Origin: Liolophura sinensis
Taxonomy: Eukaryota > Mollusca > Polyplacophora > Chitonida > Chitonidae
Direction of reading: 5' to 3'
Length of the DNA: 64,000 bases
Assembly: GCF_032854445.1 (NCBI RefSeq)
Contig: NC_088297.1
Coordinates: 612,169-676,168 of the forward strand
In this document: positions 43,899 to 58,800 of the stretch, piece by piece
Position numbering within the stretch: position 1 is the stretch's first letter
How the letters are laid out: every line of letters starts with the position of its first letter
Position numbers and translations under genes: made by a program
Notes under the pieces: generated by a model
Told to the model about the DNA's origin: nothing
Seen by the model: only the letters and a program-made list of their open reading frames with translations
Databases searched by the model: none

Positions 43899-46800
43899 CT
43901 GAAAACAAAATCCATGGATAGAGCAAAGATTATTTAACTTTCAAAATAAAGGTCATTGTATATAACTTTTTACACATTTCATAATTCCAATGTAGTTCCA
44001 GCTACACTTAAATTATAATGTGATTCACAGGCAAACAAACACAAAAAATCCAATGCCAAAAACAAAATTACAATTACAAACATCTACAATTTTATTAAGT
44101 TCGAATAGAATGCTTTCATGATTTTCCTGCCTTTTAAGGCTTTCTGATCAAGTAAATATGTCATCAAGAGGAACATCTGGTACAGTCCAAATTATCCCCT
44201 AAATCAGTCACTCTCTTTGTTTTTATGCCCTCCTCCAATTATGAAAAATGCCCGTAGAACAAAAATATAAATTGGTGATCGTATGAGTATGAAAACCGCC
44301 ATATTGAATTTTTCACCTGAACAAAGGTGGCTTGTTTAACAGGCGGAGGAAATGGGAATGGCAGGAGTAATCCACCAGCCTTTGGACTGTTACTGGCAAA
44401 CTCTCTCTTGTGTGACATATTTATGTAAGTAACACTGGTGAAAGGTGAGTCTTAGAGACAGCATTACAGGTTAATCACCAATAATTCTATTTAATTTTTC
44501 CGCCACAAATCTCCATGCTGTACAAACTCTACTACAGACTGCTGATTGGTTGGTGAAAGATCATGTTTAGTGAAATGTACACTGTAACTTAATCTTAATG
44601 ATTTTCTGTCATTTTACTACATCAGGGTGATTAGTCAGAGAAATTTACATGAAACTGTTAGTGATTAAATGCATCAGGGGCTGATTCCACAAAACACTTT
44701 TAAACTGGCTAATATAAATTTGGAAAGCAGACAAGACACGAATGTTTGTTTACATTCGCTCGCTCTAGCCAGCTGGAATTAAAACAGTTAACCATCTTGG
44801 TTGAACTTGAAACGAGTTAACTTCTCATCAGAACATATATTTCCTATGTGTTCTCTTAAATTTAAGTCAAAATTTCAAAAACTACGAATGACGCCTTGTT
44901 TTGGGTCCTGGAAGTTGAAATTTAGATACATTAGTCTTCAGGTAACACTGATGAGGGGAACAAAACTTTGATTTCTGAAGCCCAAATGTAAGATTTAATA
45001 TCATATTTCAAATTCTGACTTAAGTCAGAAATGGCTTTGTTGAATCAGCCCCCGCTTTACTCAGGACTAAGCTGAATATACCCTAAATGGTCGTAAATTT
45101 CACCCATGACTATCTTGCCCAGTTTTCCTGATTCTGAGAGTTCTATAGATTACAGAAAGGTGTTTTGAGGTTTGCCTGGAACATGGGATGGTGTTCTACT
45201 GGAAAATTGTAAGTTTCAGCAGCAAAAATAATACTTTTTGGCATTTGCTTGCCTCCAAAAATGCACCTTTATGATCTTACTTATCATCTCTAAGCAGGTC
45301 AAATATTTGTTTATCAATTCAGAAATACATACACGATTAGACTAATTAATCTCACCTGTCCTTAACGAAGGGCGAAACTTTACACCTGTTGATGAGGAAA
45401 TTGACAACAGGGAGATGTCCCTCAGCAGCAGACAGGTGTAGCGCAGTTCTGCCGTCATAGTCTGCCTGACTCATATCCATGCCTTGTAAGGCATATCTGG
45501 GTAGATACACAACACAACACTGTCAATAGTCTGACATGTGAAAAATTTCCTGTCTTTCTCAATATGGCTTTATTTATTTATTTATTTATCTGATTGGTGT
45601 TTTACACCATACTCAAGAATATTTCACTTATACGACGGCGACCAGCATTATGGCGGGTGAATACCAGGCAGAGCTCGGGGGAAACCCATGACCATCTGCA
45701 GGTTGCTGTAAGACCTTCTCACTTACGGCCGGAGAGGGAGCCAGCATGAGCTATACTTGAACTCACAGCGACCGCATTAGTGAGAGGCTCCTGGGTCATT
45801 ACGCTGCGCTAGAGTCACGGAGACGCCATTATGGCTTTAAGGTACTACAATCCTGTGCATGTGAGAAACTGTTTTCCTATGGTTGTGCGATTCAAATGCA
45901 GACCCACCAAAAGCCACACACACCTACCATAATTCTTCTAATTATGCGACACTAATTATTCAGACGCTCTCAAATATCCGCCAAATCCTGTCAATTGGCA
46001 GAGCAGTGTTTACATGCATTAATTGGATTATACATGTAGCTGTCTTACTGGACCAATAATAATACAAACATTTTTTGTTTTACATAGGGCTGCTGTCAAT
46101 TCTTTTCTGTCTTGTACAGGGACAAAGGGAACAAAAATTACTTCAGAAGCCACTTTCACTTTTGTCTTTTATAACGAACATCTGAATACAACATCTTGAA
46201 ACCTGTCATTTTATTCAGTTTATGGTCAAGAATATTTCACTTAGGCGCAGGGGAACCAGGCGCAGCTCATGGAAAACCCATAACTATCTGCAGGTTACTG
46301 GCAGACCTTCCCACGTACGAGCGGAGAGGGAGCTATCAGTAGCTAGACTTGAACTCACAGCGATCACATTGGTAACCACCTGGCCATATAGGTCAGGACA
46401 ATAAGCGTTAACAAGGCTGTGAGGCTACCCAGAGTCCACATGCCGGTATCTTTGTGTTAACTGTGACCTGATATTAATTATTCATAGATAACAAAATCAT
46501 AGGAAATGATTGCTAAAGTTTCAAGTGATTAAAACCTGGTTTCTTGGTGTACAGCCTCCTTACTGGAGAGAGGTCAGAGCTCTCGGTTTATAGCCAAAAT
46601 ATCAATTCACAGCCATTATACTATAGAAGTACATTAGTTAAAGGCAAAGAAATCATAAAAAATAAAGTAAAGTAAATGTCAGGTGAAAGCCCAATAAAAA
46701 CTATCCACAAAAACAGTCAGATTTATTTTTTTAAATGCATCAAAAACGCATTTAGAACTTGGGATTCTACCCTGACCTTTTGTGACCATATTCGGACCAG

Positions 46801-49800
46801 TGACGTAATACTAGCTTTTTGCCATTTAACTCGCATATAGATTGCCTGACTTCATTGTGGATCTATGAATCCATTCGCCGAATGGATCATGAAAGGAACT
46901 ATTTCGCCGAACTATTGCAGTGTCACTCTGTGTCAGTGCAGTGTCCCTCTATGTCACTACTGTGTCCCTCTATGTCACTACAGCGCCACTCTGTGTCAGT
47001 ACAGTGTCACTCTATGTCACTACAGTGCCATTCTGTGTCACTACAGTGCCACTCTGTGTCACTAAAGCTTCACTCTGTCACTACAGCATAACTCTGCAAA
47101 ACTGCACTGTCACTCTGTGACACTACAGCATAACTCTGCATCACTACAGTGTCACTCTATGTCACTACAGCATCACTACAGTGTCACTCTGTGTCAGTAC
47201 AGTGTCACTCTGTGTCAGTACAGTGTCACTCTATGTCACTTCAGCCCCACTCTGTGTCACTACAGCGCCACTCTGTGTCACTACAGTGCCACTCTGCGTC
47301 ACTACAGTGTCCCTCTGTGTCAGTAGAGTGTCACTCTGTGTCAGTACAGTGTCACTCTGTGTCAGAACAGTGTCACTCTATGTCACTACAGCGCCACTCT
47401 GTGTCACTACAGTGCCACTCTGCATCACTACAGCTTCACTCTGTGTCACTACAGCGTAACTCTGCATCACTACAGTGTCACTCTATGTCACTACAGCTTC
47501 ACTCTGTGTCACTACAGCGTAACTCTGCATCACTACAGTGTCACTCTATGTCACTACAGCTTCACTCTGTGTCACTACAGCGTAACTCTGCATCACTACA
47601 CAGTGTCACTCTATGTCACTACAGCGTCACTCTGCGTCACTACAGTGTCACTCTGTGTCAGTACAGTGTCACTCTGTGTCAGTACAGTGTCACTCTGTGT
47701 CACTATAGCCCCACTCTGTGTCACTACAGCGCCACTCTGTGTCACTACAGCGCCACTCTGTGTCACTACAGCGCCACTCTACGTCACTGTGTGTCAGTAG
47801 AGTGTCCCTCTGTGTCACTGCAGTGTCACTGTGTGTCAGTACAGTGTCACTCTATGTCACTACAGCGCCACTCTGTGTCACTCTATGTCACTACAGTGCC
47901 ACTCTGCATCACTACAGCTTCACTCTGTGTCACTACAGCGTAACTCTGCATCACTACAGTGTCACTCTGTGTCACTACAGCACCACTCTGCATCACTGCA
48001 GTATCACTCTGTGTCAGTAGAGTGTCACTCTGTGTTAGTACAGTGTCACTCTATGTCACTACAGACCACTGAAGAATCTCATGTTCTAAAACCAAATAAA
48101 TCAAACTATTTTTCTGGGCAGTATTTAATGGCCTTTCATCTGAAGTACACTTAATTTTAGTGTTTAGTTCAGTACACACCTTGTGAGGGCAGTAACATCC
48201 CCATTGTACGCTCCAAACAGCAAGTTGACAATATCCTGCGCTTTAGAGTCATCTCTTCTTTTACGAGGATCCAGTTTTTTGGCTGTGTGTTTTAAGTTGT
48301 CATAGTTGTGGAAGTTGAAAATGGAAACAAGATCCTGAAATAATAATCACATTTATAATAAAAAAATAATTAAACATATAGAAAGAAGTTAATATTGCAA
48401 TAAAACTACAAAAAATGTAGCAATATTTGTTTCTCTGTGGCCTAGTGGTTAGCCTGCTGGGGCCCAAGACCAACCACCCACGAACCTCTCACCAATGCAG
48501 TTGCTGTGAGTTTAACACCAGCTCATACAGTCATATGTGGCAAGATCTGGCAGCAAGCTGCGGATGGTCATGGGTTTCAACCGGGTTTCTCTCACCATTA
48601 TGCTGTTTGGCGTTGTATAAATGAAATATATTCTTGAGTACAGTGTAAAACTCCAACCAAATAAAGAATTCAATAGCAATGCTACACTCTACTGTATGTA
48701 ATATATTTCACTGGGAGCCAGAGATTTACGTTGTATTTACACAGATACCAAGTGAGGTTTTCAATCAAAACTCATTGATTTATTTGATTTGATTGCTGCT
48801 TAACATCAAGCCACAAATTTTTCTCGTAAATGATGGCAGTCAGTTTATGGTTCAGGGAAAGCGGAGTGCCAGGTGTGCGTGCCAGGTGTGCGTGCCAGGT
48901 GTGAGTGCCAGGTGTGAGTGCCAGGTGTGAATGCCAGGTGTGAGTGCCAGGTGTGAGCCACAGGCCTTTGGCAAGTTACGGACAAAATTTCCCATATGCT
49001 ATGGGCATATAGGCATTACTGACCAGTTATCGTAAGCAAGGCCTTACAAACAGCTAGAGCAGTTTCAAACTCTTCGACCTCCAATGCTACAGTTACTCTT
49101 ATCAACACACCAGTACTTCAGAAGAACAGTGACTCAGCATCCAGTTCACAGAATAAACTTAACGGCCTTTCATCCCCCATGTGGACCTAAATAAAATTAA
49201 CATCTACAATTTTATTCAGTTCGAAGTGAATGTTTTCATGAATTTCTGGTTTTCTTTCTGATCCAGTAAATATGTCATCAAGAGAAACATCTACTGGTAT
49301 CGTCCAGATATCCCTTCCATCAGTCACTTTTGAACAAAAGATTCATTCTGCCCATAATAGATCAAGAATACATTTATTTATTTATATCTTATTGGTGTTT
49401 TATGCCCTGCATTATAGTGGAAGGAAAGCGTGCAGAATCAGGGGGAAAGCTCAAGGCCATCTGCAGGTTGCTGGCAGACCTTCCTAGATACAGCCAGACA
49501 GGAAGCCTTCATGAGCTGAATTTGAACTCACAGGGATCGCAATGGTGAAAGGCTCCAGCGTCATTGCAGTGCACTGGCGTGCTAACCCGCTCAGCTAAGG
49601 GGGCCCCCGCCAAGAATAGATACATGTATGATATAGCTTCTTCCTAAACAACAGTGGTTAATTCCTCAAATATTTAAAGCCTTACATCAAAGTTTAAATC
49701 CTCAATGTTATGCACAGACTATGGCTTGAGAGGTCCCAACTGTGACACATCACGCTTCAGATGGAAGTTCAGATTCCTCACTCTGTACTTCATTTGAATG

Positions 49801-52800
49801 AACAAATGAATGCTTAAGGTTTACCGTTGTACTTCAAAAATTTTCAGTCATATGACAATGAGGACTCATTAGGTGTGTGTGCATATACTGCGTCGTCATG
49901 TGGCAGGGCGAGTCCATGCTGCTAAAGTGCTGCCAACACTGAAGTATCATACCGCAGACATCAGACATGATACCCCACCCAGTCACATTACACCGACACC
50001 AGGCCAACCAATCCTGTTTCCTTGCTTGAATCTCTCAGTGCTGAGCACCTAGCGAGGCAGCCACATGTAACATTTTTTAAAAAAGCCGTTGGTATGACCC
50101 GACCCAGGTTTGATCTTGGGTCTCCCGACTTCGAGGCAGACTCTTTAACCATGAGGCCACCGAAAATACTGCTTAACAGCACAAATTCTGGGTGCCACCG
50201 AAAATACTGTTTAACAGCACAAATTCTGGGTAAGTTATTGTACAACAAATGTCAACTAAAATAACAGACAGGAACATACCAAATCTAATGATTAACATCT
50301 TGACTTAAGTCTTCCACTTATCGCTTTGTCATCTCAACAGGTCGAGTTATATTTAAGAGATCCTAATGCCAACAATCCGATGATGTAACAGCAATTCTCA
50401 ACAATTCCCTTCACCTGATTAATGTTCTGTGGAAACAAAATGGCCACGTAAAAACCAAGGTGTCTGCTTTATGAACGGGAGCAGAGTTAGATGATCCTAT
50501 ACTATGGCAATAAGCAAGCTGCAAAGTGACTTAGCACAAACAGGGAGATAATCCAGCAATAATCTGACATAAATATAGATATTGTCCAACCTATGTAACC
50601 AATGAAAATAGAAAAGGATGCTATACTAAAATATTGCTGATAAATCTACGCAGTTTTATTAGGATGCAAAGTGCGTTCATGCACAATCAGGGGAGATAAT
50701 TCACACGTTTGCCTCACCTCACAGAGTTGCCTGCCCCTGCAGCTGTTCCCCCAGCTGTCTAATGGAGGTGACCACAGACACACTCCCATCACATTGGGCA
50801 CGACAAGGAGAATGCCCCCCGACACGCCTGACTTGGCAGGTAAACCCACCTGTAATCAACACAATGGTGTAATCAATGTGCAGTTACAAAATCAAAACTG
50901 GTGCTCTCAAATTATACCCCATGTCTGCCAACATAATACTGGCTGCTGGCGTATGGGTGAAATATTCTTGAATATGGCGTAAAACACCTTTCAAATAAAT
51001 AAATAAATAAATAAATCAAATTAAGTCTGCAGGTTTTTAATTTCAGTTAAAATATGATACCGAGGCATGCTGCTGTCGTTGACGACTGAACTTGAGTTCA
51101 CAGATGGTGAGTACCGGTACCTTGTTAAGGCATACAGCGTCAAGCGCTTCCTTTCCGTTAACCAACCTATGCTGTTTTTCATATTTCACGAAGATAAATT
51201 TTATGCATATCCCGTGACCCTTTGGTACTAAGAAACAGCTGTCCCGGTGCAGCCTGATTTTTTTTCCCCCACAGCAACAAACAATAGAAGTAGTCCGGTA
51301 TGCAGTTGTACTTTTTCATTGGATAAGCTAGTCAATAAAAGTTCAGTTGACCAATCCAAAGTTCGGGTTATTTATAAATTGAAAACTTACATCACTGTTG
51401 TTCTATCACTGACACAGGCATATTATGGGATAATAAACATTGTACTACCACAATGAACCGAAGAGGGATAATATAAATGATGTCTTTTTTACATTATCTT
51501 TAATCTTTACTTGACTATTGGCACACAAAAATGAATTCGGGCCTACCAGAAGTCAAACAAATGGCCTACCGTAAAAGCAAATTGTCCTGAGTAGTCGTAC
51601 ATGCCACAGGAGTGCATGAGAGACAGAGTGTTTCTGACAGACTCAGAAATGACCACACGCTCTCCCGTGATTGGACAGATCCCGCCATTCGCCAATGTCC
51701 CTGCCATAAGACTGGCTGAGTCACATGTCACTTCCACAGAGCATAACTGTAACAGAGATAAGGTAACTAATGTTAGATCTTGCCAGTCTCAAGAAGCTCT
51801 CATGAAAAAATTCACACTCAGAGCACAACTGTAACAGAGATAAGGTAACTAAGTTTAGAGCTTGCCAGTCTCAAAAAGCTCTCATGAAAGAATTCACACA
51901 GAGAGCACAACTGTAACAGAGATAAAGTTACTGTAACTGTAGACTTTGCCAGTACTAAAAAAGTTTTCATGAAAGAATTCACAGAGCACAACTGTAACAG
52001 AGATAAGGTAGCTGTAACTTCTAGACCTCGCCAATACTGAGAATTTTTAATGAAAAAACTCACACAATGCTAAGCTGAGGATGTTAAAAGCCTAAGCAAA
52101 TGTAAGTGAGAATATTCAGCCCAGAAACAAAAACTTTGACAAAATTTGACACACAAAGGCCTACGTGAAGTTGCTTCTCTATGTGTCTTGCTGCAACAAC
52201 GACACTGTTGCACTGAGGCATTTCCTTCCACAGTTTATAATGTTTGCAATCAATATACAAGTAGACGGCACAGGTAAAAAATTCAGAACATGTCACATAG
52301 CTTGCCGTCCACAGAGAATCAAATTTTCACTGAGCTATGATGACCATTGGGAATTATTAAAGAGGCTATACCAGAAATTCTTTTTAATTCTATTTAATAA
52401 ATCAAACATAATTATCTCTATTTATCAAGAACAGCTCAAATTCTTGACTTTCAGTAGATGTCACACTAACACCTACATTATTCATAGCATTAAAATGATT
52501 CTGAAGTTTGTGATAGCAGATACATGTATAAAGCTGGTAGCGTATATAAAGTTTGTGACAGTAGATACATGTATAAAGCTGGTAGCATGTATACAGTTTG
52601 TGACAGTAGATACATGTATAAAGCTGGAAGCATGTACACAGTTTGTGACAGTAGTTAAAATGTATAAAGCTGGTAGTGTGTATAAAGTTTGTGATAGTAG
52701 ATACATGTATAAAGCTGGAAGCATATATAAAGTTTGTGACAGTAGATACATGTATAAAGCTGGTAGCATATATAAAGTTTGTGACAGTAGATACATGTAT

Positions 52801-55800
52801 AAAGCTGGTAGCATATATAAAGTTTGTGACAGTAGATACATGTATAAAGCTGGTAGCATATATAAAGTTTGTGACAGTAGAGACATATATAAAGCTGGAA
52901 GCATGTATAAAGTTTGTGATAGTAGATACATGTATAAAGCTGGTAGCATATATAAAGTTTGTGACAGTAGATACATGTATAAAGCTGGAAGCATGTATAA
53001 AGTTTGTGATAGTAGATACATGTATAAAGCTGGTAGCGTATATAAAGTTTGTGACAGTAGATACATGTATAAAGCTGGTAGCATGTATAAAGTTTGTGAT
53101 AGTAGATACATGTATAAAGGTGGTAGCATATATAAAGTTTGTGACAGTAGATACATGTATAAAGCTGGTAGCATGTATAAAGTTTGTGATAGTAGATACA
53201 TGTATAAAGCTGGAAGCATATATAAAGTTTGTGACAGTAGATACATGTATAAGGCTGGTAGCATATATAAAGTTTGTGACAGTAGATACATGTATAAAGC
53301 TGGTAGCATATATAAAGTTTGTGACAGTAGATACATGTATAAAGCTGGTAGCATGTATAAAGTTTGCGATAGTAGATACATGTATAAAGCTGGTAGCGTG
53401 TATAAAGTTTGTGACAGTAGATACATGTATAAAGCTGGTAGCATATATAAAGTTTGTGACAGTAGATACATGTATAAAGCTGAAAGCATATATAAGGTTT
53501 GTGATAGAAGATGCATGTATAAAGGTGATAGCATATATAAAGTTTGTGACAGTAGATACATGTATAAAGCTGGTAGCATGTATAAAGTTTGTGACAGTAG
53601 ATACATGTATAAAGCTGGAAGCATATATAAGGTTTGTGATAGAAGATGCATGTATAAAGCTGGTAGCGTATATAAGGTTTTTGATAGAAGATGCATGTAT
53701 AAAGCTGGTAGCGTATATAAAGTTCGTGACAGTAGATACATGTATAAAGCTGGTAGCGTATATAAGGTTTGTGATAGAAGATGCATGTATAAAGCTGGTA
53801 GCGTATATAAGGTTTTTGATAGAAGATGCATGTATAAAGCTGGTAGCGTATATAAGGTTTGTGATAGAAGATGCATGTATAAAGCTGGTAGCGTATATAA
53901 GGTTTGTGATAGAAGATGCATGTATAAAGCTGGTAGCGTATATAAGGTTTGTGATAGAAGATGCATGTATAAAGCTGGTAGCGTATATAAGGTTTTTGAT
54001 AGAAGATGCATGTATAAAGCTGGTAGCGTATATAAAGTTTGTGACAATAGATACATGTATAAAGCTGGTAGCATATATAAGGTTTGTGATAGAAGATGCA
54101 TGTATAAAGCTGGTAGCGTGTATAAAGTTTGTGACAGTAGATACATGTATAAAGCTGGTAGCATATATAAAGTTTGTGACAGTAGATACATGTATAAAGC
54201 TGGTAGCATATATAAAGTTTGTGACAGTAGATACATGTATAAAGCTGGTAGCGTATATAAGGTTTGTGATAGAAGATGCATGTATAAAGCTGGTAGCGTG
54301 TATAAAGTTTGTGACAGTAGATACATGTATAAAGCTGGTAGCATATATAAAGTTTGTGACAGTAGATACATGTATAAAGCTGGAAGCATATATAAGGTTT
54401 GTGATAGAAGATGCATGTATAAAGCTGGAAGCATATATAAAGTTTGTGACAGTAGATACATGTATAAAGCTGGAAGCATGTACACAGTTTGTGACAGTAG
54501 TTAAAATGTATAAAGCTGGTAGTGTGTATAAAGTTTGTGATAGTAGATACATGTATAAAGCTGGAAGCATATATAAAGTTTGTGACAGTAGATACATGTA
54601 TAAAGCTGGTAGCGTATATAAGGTTTGTGATAGAAGATGCATGTATAAAGCTGGAAGCATATATAAAGTTTGTGACAGTAGATACATGTATAAAGCTGGA
54701 AGCATGTACACAGTTTGTGACAGTAGTTAAAATGTATAAAGCTGGTAGTGTGTATAAAGTTTGTGATAGTAGATACATGTATAAAGCTGGAAGCATATAT
54801 AAAGTTTGTGACAGTAGATACATGTATAAAGCTGGTAGCATATATAAAGTTTGTGACAGTAGATACATGTATAAAGCTGGTAGCATATATAAAGTTTGTG
54901 ACAGTAGATACATGTATAAAGCTGGTAGCATATATAAAGTTTGTGACAGTAGAGACATATATAAAGCTGGAAGCATGTATAAAGTTTGTGATAGTAGATA
55001 CATGTATAAAGCTGGTAGCATATATAAAGTTTGTGACAGTAGATACATGTATAAAGCTGGAAGCATGTATAAAGTTTGTGATAGTAGATACATGTATAAA
55101 GCTGGTAGCGTATATAAAGTTTGTGACAGTAGATACATGTATAAAGCTGGTAGCATGTATAAAGTTTGTGATAGTAGATACATGTATAAAGGTGGTAGCA
55201 TATATAAAGTTTGTGACAGTAGATACATGTATAAAGCTGGTAGCATGTATAAAGTTTGTGATAGTAGATACATGTATAAAGCTGGAAGCATATATAAAGT
55301 TTGTGACAGTAGATACATGTATAAGGCTGGTAGCATATATAAAGTTTGTGACAGTAGATACATGTATAAAGCTGGTAGCATATATAAAGTTTGTGACAGT
55401 AGATACATGTATAAAGCTGGTAGCATGTATAAAGTTTGCGATAGTAGATACATGTATAAAGCTGGTAGCGTGTATAAAGTTTGTGACAGTAGATACATGT
55501 ATAAAGCTGGTAGCATATATAAAGTTTGTGACAGTAGATACATGTATAAAGCTGAAAGCATATATAAGGTTTGTGATAGAAGATGCATGTATAAAGGTGA
55601 TAGCATATATAAAGTTTGTGACAGTAGATACATGTATAAAGCTGGTAGCATGTATAAAGTTTGTGACAGTAGATACATGTATAAAGCTGGAAGCATATAT
55701 AAGGTTTGTGATAGAAGATGCATGTATAAAGCTGGTAGCGTATATAAGGTTTTTGATAGAAGATGCATGTATAAAGCTGGTAGCGTATATAAAGTTCGTG

Positions 55801-58800
55801 ACAGTAGATACATGTATAAAGCTGGTAGCGTATATAAGGTTTGTGATAGAAGATGCATGTATAAAGCTGGTAGCGTATATAAGGTTTTTGATAGAAGATG
55901 CATGTATAAAGCTGGTAGCGTATATAAGGTTTGTGATAGAAGATGCATGTATAAAGCTGGTAGCGTATATAAGGTTTGTGATAGAAGATGCATGTATAAA
56001 GCTGGTAGCGTATATAAGGTTTGTGATAGAAGATGCATGTATAAAGCTGGTAGCGTATATAAGGTTTTTGATAGAAGATGCATGTATAAAGCTGGTAGCG
56101 TATATAAAGTTTGTGACAATAGATACATGTATAAAGCTGGTAGCATATATAAGGTTTGTGATAGAAGATGCATGTATAAAGCTGGTAGCGTGTATAAAGT
56201 TTGTGACAGTAGATACATGTATAAAGCTGGTAGCATATATAAAGTTTGTGACAGTAGATACATGTATAAAGCTGGTAGCATATATAAAGTTTGTGACAGT
56301 AGATACATGTATAAAGCTGGTAGCGTATATAAGGTTTGTGATAGAAGATGCATGTATAAAGCTGGTAGCGTGTATAAAGTTTGTGACAGTAGATACATGT
56401 ATAAAGCTGGTAGCATATATAAAGTTTGTGACAGTAGATACATGTATAAAGCTGGAAGCATATATAAGGTTTGTGATAGAAGATGCATGTATAAAGCTGG
56501 TAGCGTATATAAGGTTTGTGATAGAAGATACATGTATAAAGCTGGTAGTGTATATAAATTTTACAAACAATATTTCCAATTTTGAACGGTGCACAGATAA
56601 AGCTGATATTTTGTGAAAAGTAATTAGTTTGGGTATTCTTAAAATACATGTATAAAGCTGGTAGCATATATAAGGTTTGTGATAGAAGATGCATGTATAA
56701 AGGTGGTAGCGTATATAAAGTTTGTGACAGTAGATACATGTATAAAGCTGGTAGCATATATAAAGTTTGTGACAGTAGATACATGTATAAAGCTGGAAGC
56801 ATATATAAGGTTTGTGATAGAAGATGCATGTGTAAAGGTGGTAGCGTATATAAAGTTTGTGACAGTAGATACATGTATAAAGCTGGTAGCGTATATAAGG
56901 TTTGTGATAGAAGATACATGTATAAAGCTGGTAGTGTATATAAATTTTACAAACAACATTCCCAATTTTGAACGGTGCACAGATAAGGCTGACATTTTGT
57001 GAAAAGTAATTAGTTTGGGTATTCTTAAAAAATAGCAAAAAATCAACTGGTTTTGTACTGATGGATTTTTGGCCCAAAATATCTGGTATTGCATCTTTAA
57101 GGGTCACCATGGTTACTGAGATCATGGGGAGGTGGCACCTGGTTACAGACAGTGAGACAGTAGATGTTCATGAGCACAAAAACGTGTATCAAATGAACAC
57201 ATTATCACCTCACCTGAAAGTAAAAGTCCATCGTCTCCATCAGGTTGGTTCCGTGAGGAAAGCACTGAAACCAAACAGAAATTACACGCTCTATATAGTT
57301 GTAAAATCTTCTATAAACATATAAAAAAATGTCTAACAACCTGAAGTTCCGCCGATGGCTAAGTTGCACATTTTGACTGATTCTGATAGTTCTAACGGGC
57401 GTTGTTTGGGAGGTCGGATGACACTCTACTGTACAAATCTTGTTTGGGAGGTGTGGGTGAGTGAGTGCTTGGGGTTTAACGTCACACGTAACAGTTTCTC
57501 AGTCATTTGATGACGAAGGAGTCCTTAGAATGTATGTAATGTGCCTCCTTGTTGCAGGACAGACTTCCACCATTCTTTTATCTAGTGTTGCTTAACTGGG
57601 ACGCCTTACCGAGCCATTATACTGATACCGGTCAACCAGTCATTGCACTATCCCCTTCATGCTGAACGCCAAGCGAGGAAGTTACAACTTCCTCTTTTTA
57701 AGGTCTTAGGTGTGATCCGACCCAGGATTGACCCTGGATCTACCGCTCTCGAAACGGACGATCTACCAACTGTGCTATCGGGGCTGGGAGGCAGGATGAT
57801 GATACCCTACTGTACAAATGTAAGCTAAAGCACCAAAAGCAGTATTTTATAATATTCCTTTGCCTTCACAAATGCACTGATTGGGACGAAACTTTAGGTC
57901 ATTCATCACAAATGTAAATTCAAAATTATTTTGAGGTAAAGTGTAGAAAATCAGCTTAGCTTTCCAATTTCCAGGCGTGTATTTATTTATTTGCTGGATC
58001 TTTAACACTGTATTAAGAATTTTTTTCACTTATACTATGGTGGTCAGTACCATGGGTGGTGTAAACTGGAGTGCCAGAGATGTCTCACGCAATACATGGC
58101 AACCTTTCCCAAGTGTGTTGTGCCAATAAGCATTTTTCATCGGGTGTAGACTGGGGTGCCAAGGGTAACCCACTGATCTTTCACACATTATATGGCAACC
58201 TTTCCCAGGTGTGACGTACCAATAAGCATTTTTCATTTGATGTAGACTGGGGTGCCAAGGGTAACCCACTGATCTTTCACACATTATATGGCAACCTTCC
58301 CCAAGTGTGACGTACCAATGAACATTGTTCCTTTGGTGTAAACTGGGGTGCCAAGGGTAACTCACTGATCTTTCACGCATTATATGGCAAACTTTCCCAA
58401 GTGTGACGGACCAATAAGCATTTTTCATTTGGTATAGACTGGGGTGCCAAGGGTAACCCACTGATCTTTCACGCATTATATGGCAACCTTTCCCAAGTGT
58501 GATGGACCAATAAGCATCTTTCATCTCGTGTAGACTGGGGCGCAAAGGGTAACCCACTGATCTTTCACACATTACATGGCAACCTTTCCCAAGTGTGACG
58601 GAACAATAAGCATTTTTCATTCAAATAATGCTTGCATGAGTAAAGCATGTTGGAGGGATGAAAACGGCAAAGGCTTGAATAAGCTTACATCCAAGGTTCC
58701 AAGGTTCCAAGATAGGGGTTCTATGTATTTTAGTTCATAATTCAATCAGATGTATAATTAACATGCACAAGTATATGTGGATAGATATTTGTCAATTCAC

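Noticed and set aside
46819-48154. Overlapping open frames up to 264 codons
   Set aside because: 21-bp minisatellite in a GLS intron; all three frames are open, a repeat signature rather than a coding one.
52165-57125. Very long open frames (up to 1292 codons) on both strands
   Set aside because: They lie wholly in the 45-bp satellite. A period of 15 codons keeps several frames open on both strands at once. The region is a GLS intron with no start context or conserved domain.
58030-58620. 196-codon minus frame (Cys/His/Trp-containing repeats resembling a secreted repeat protein)
   Set aside because: Exact 96-bp non-coding array that starts in a SINE fragment, with no conserved start or flanking exon; it lies inside GLS intron sequence.
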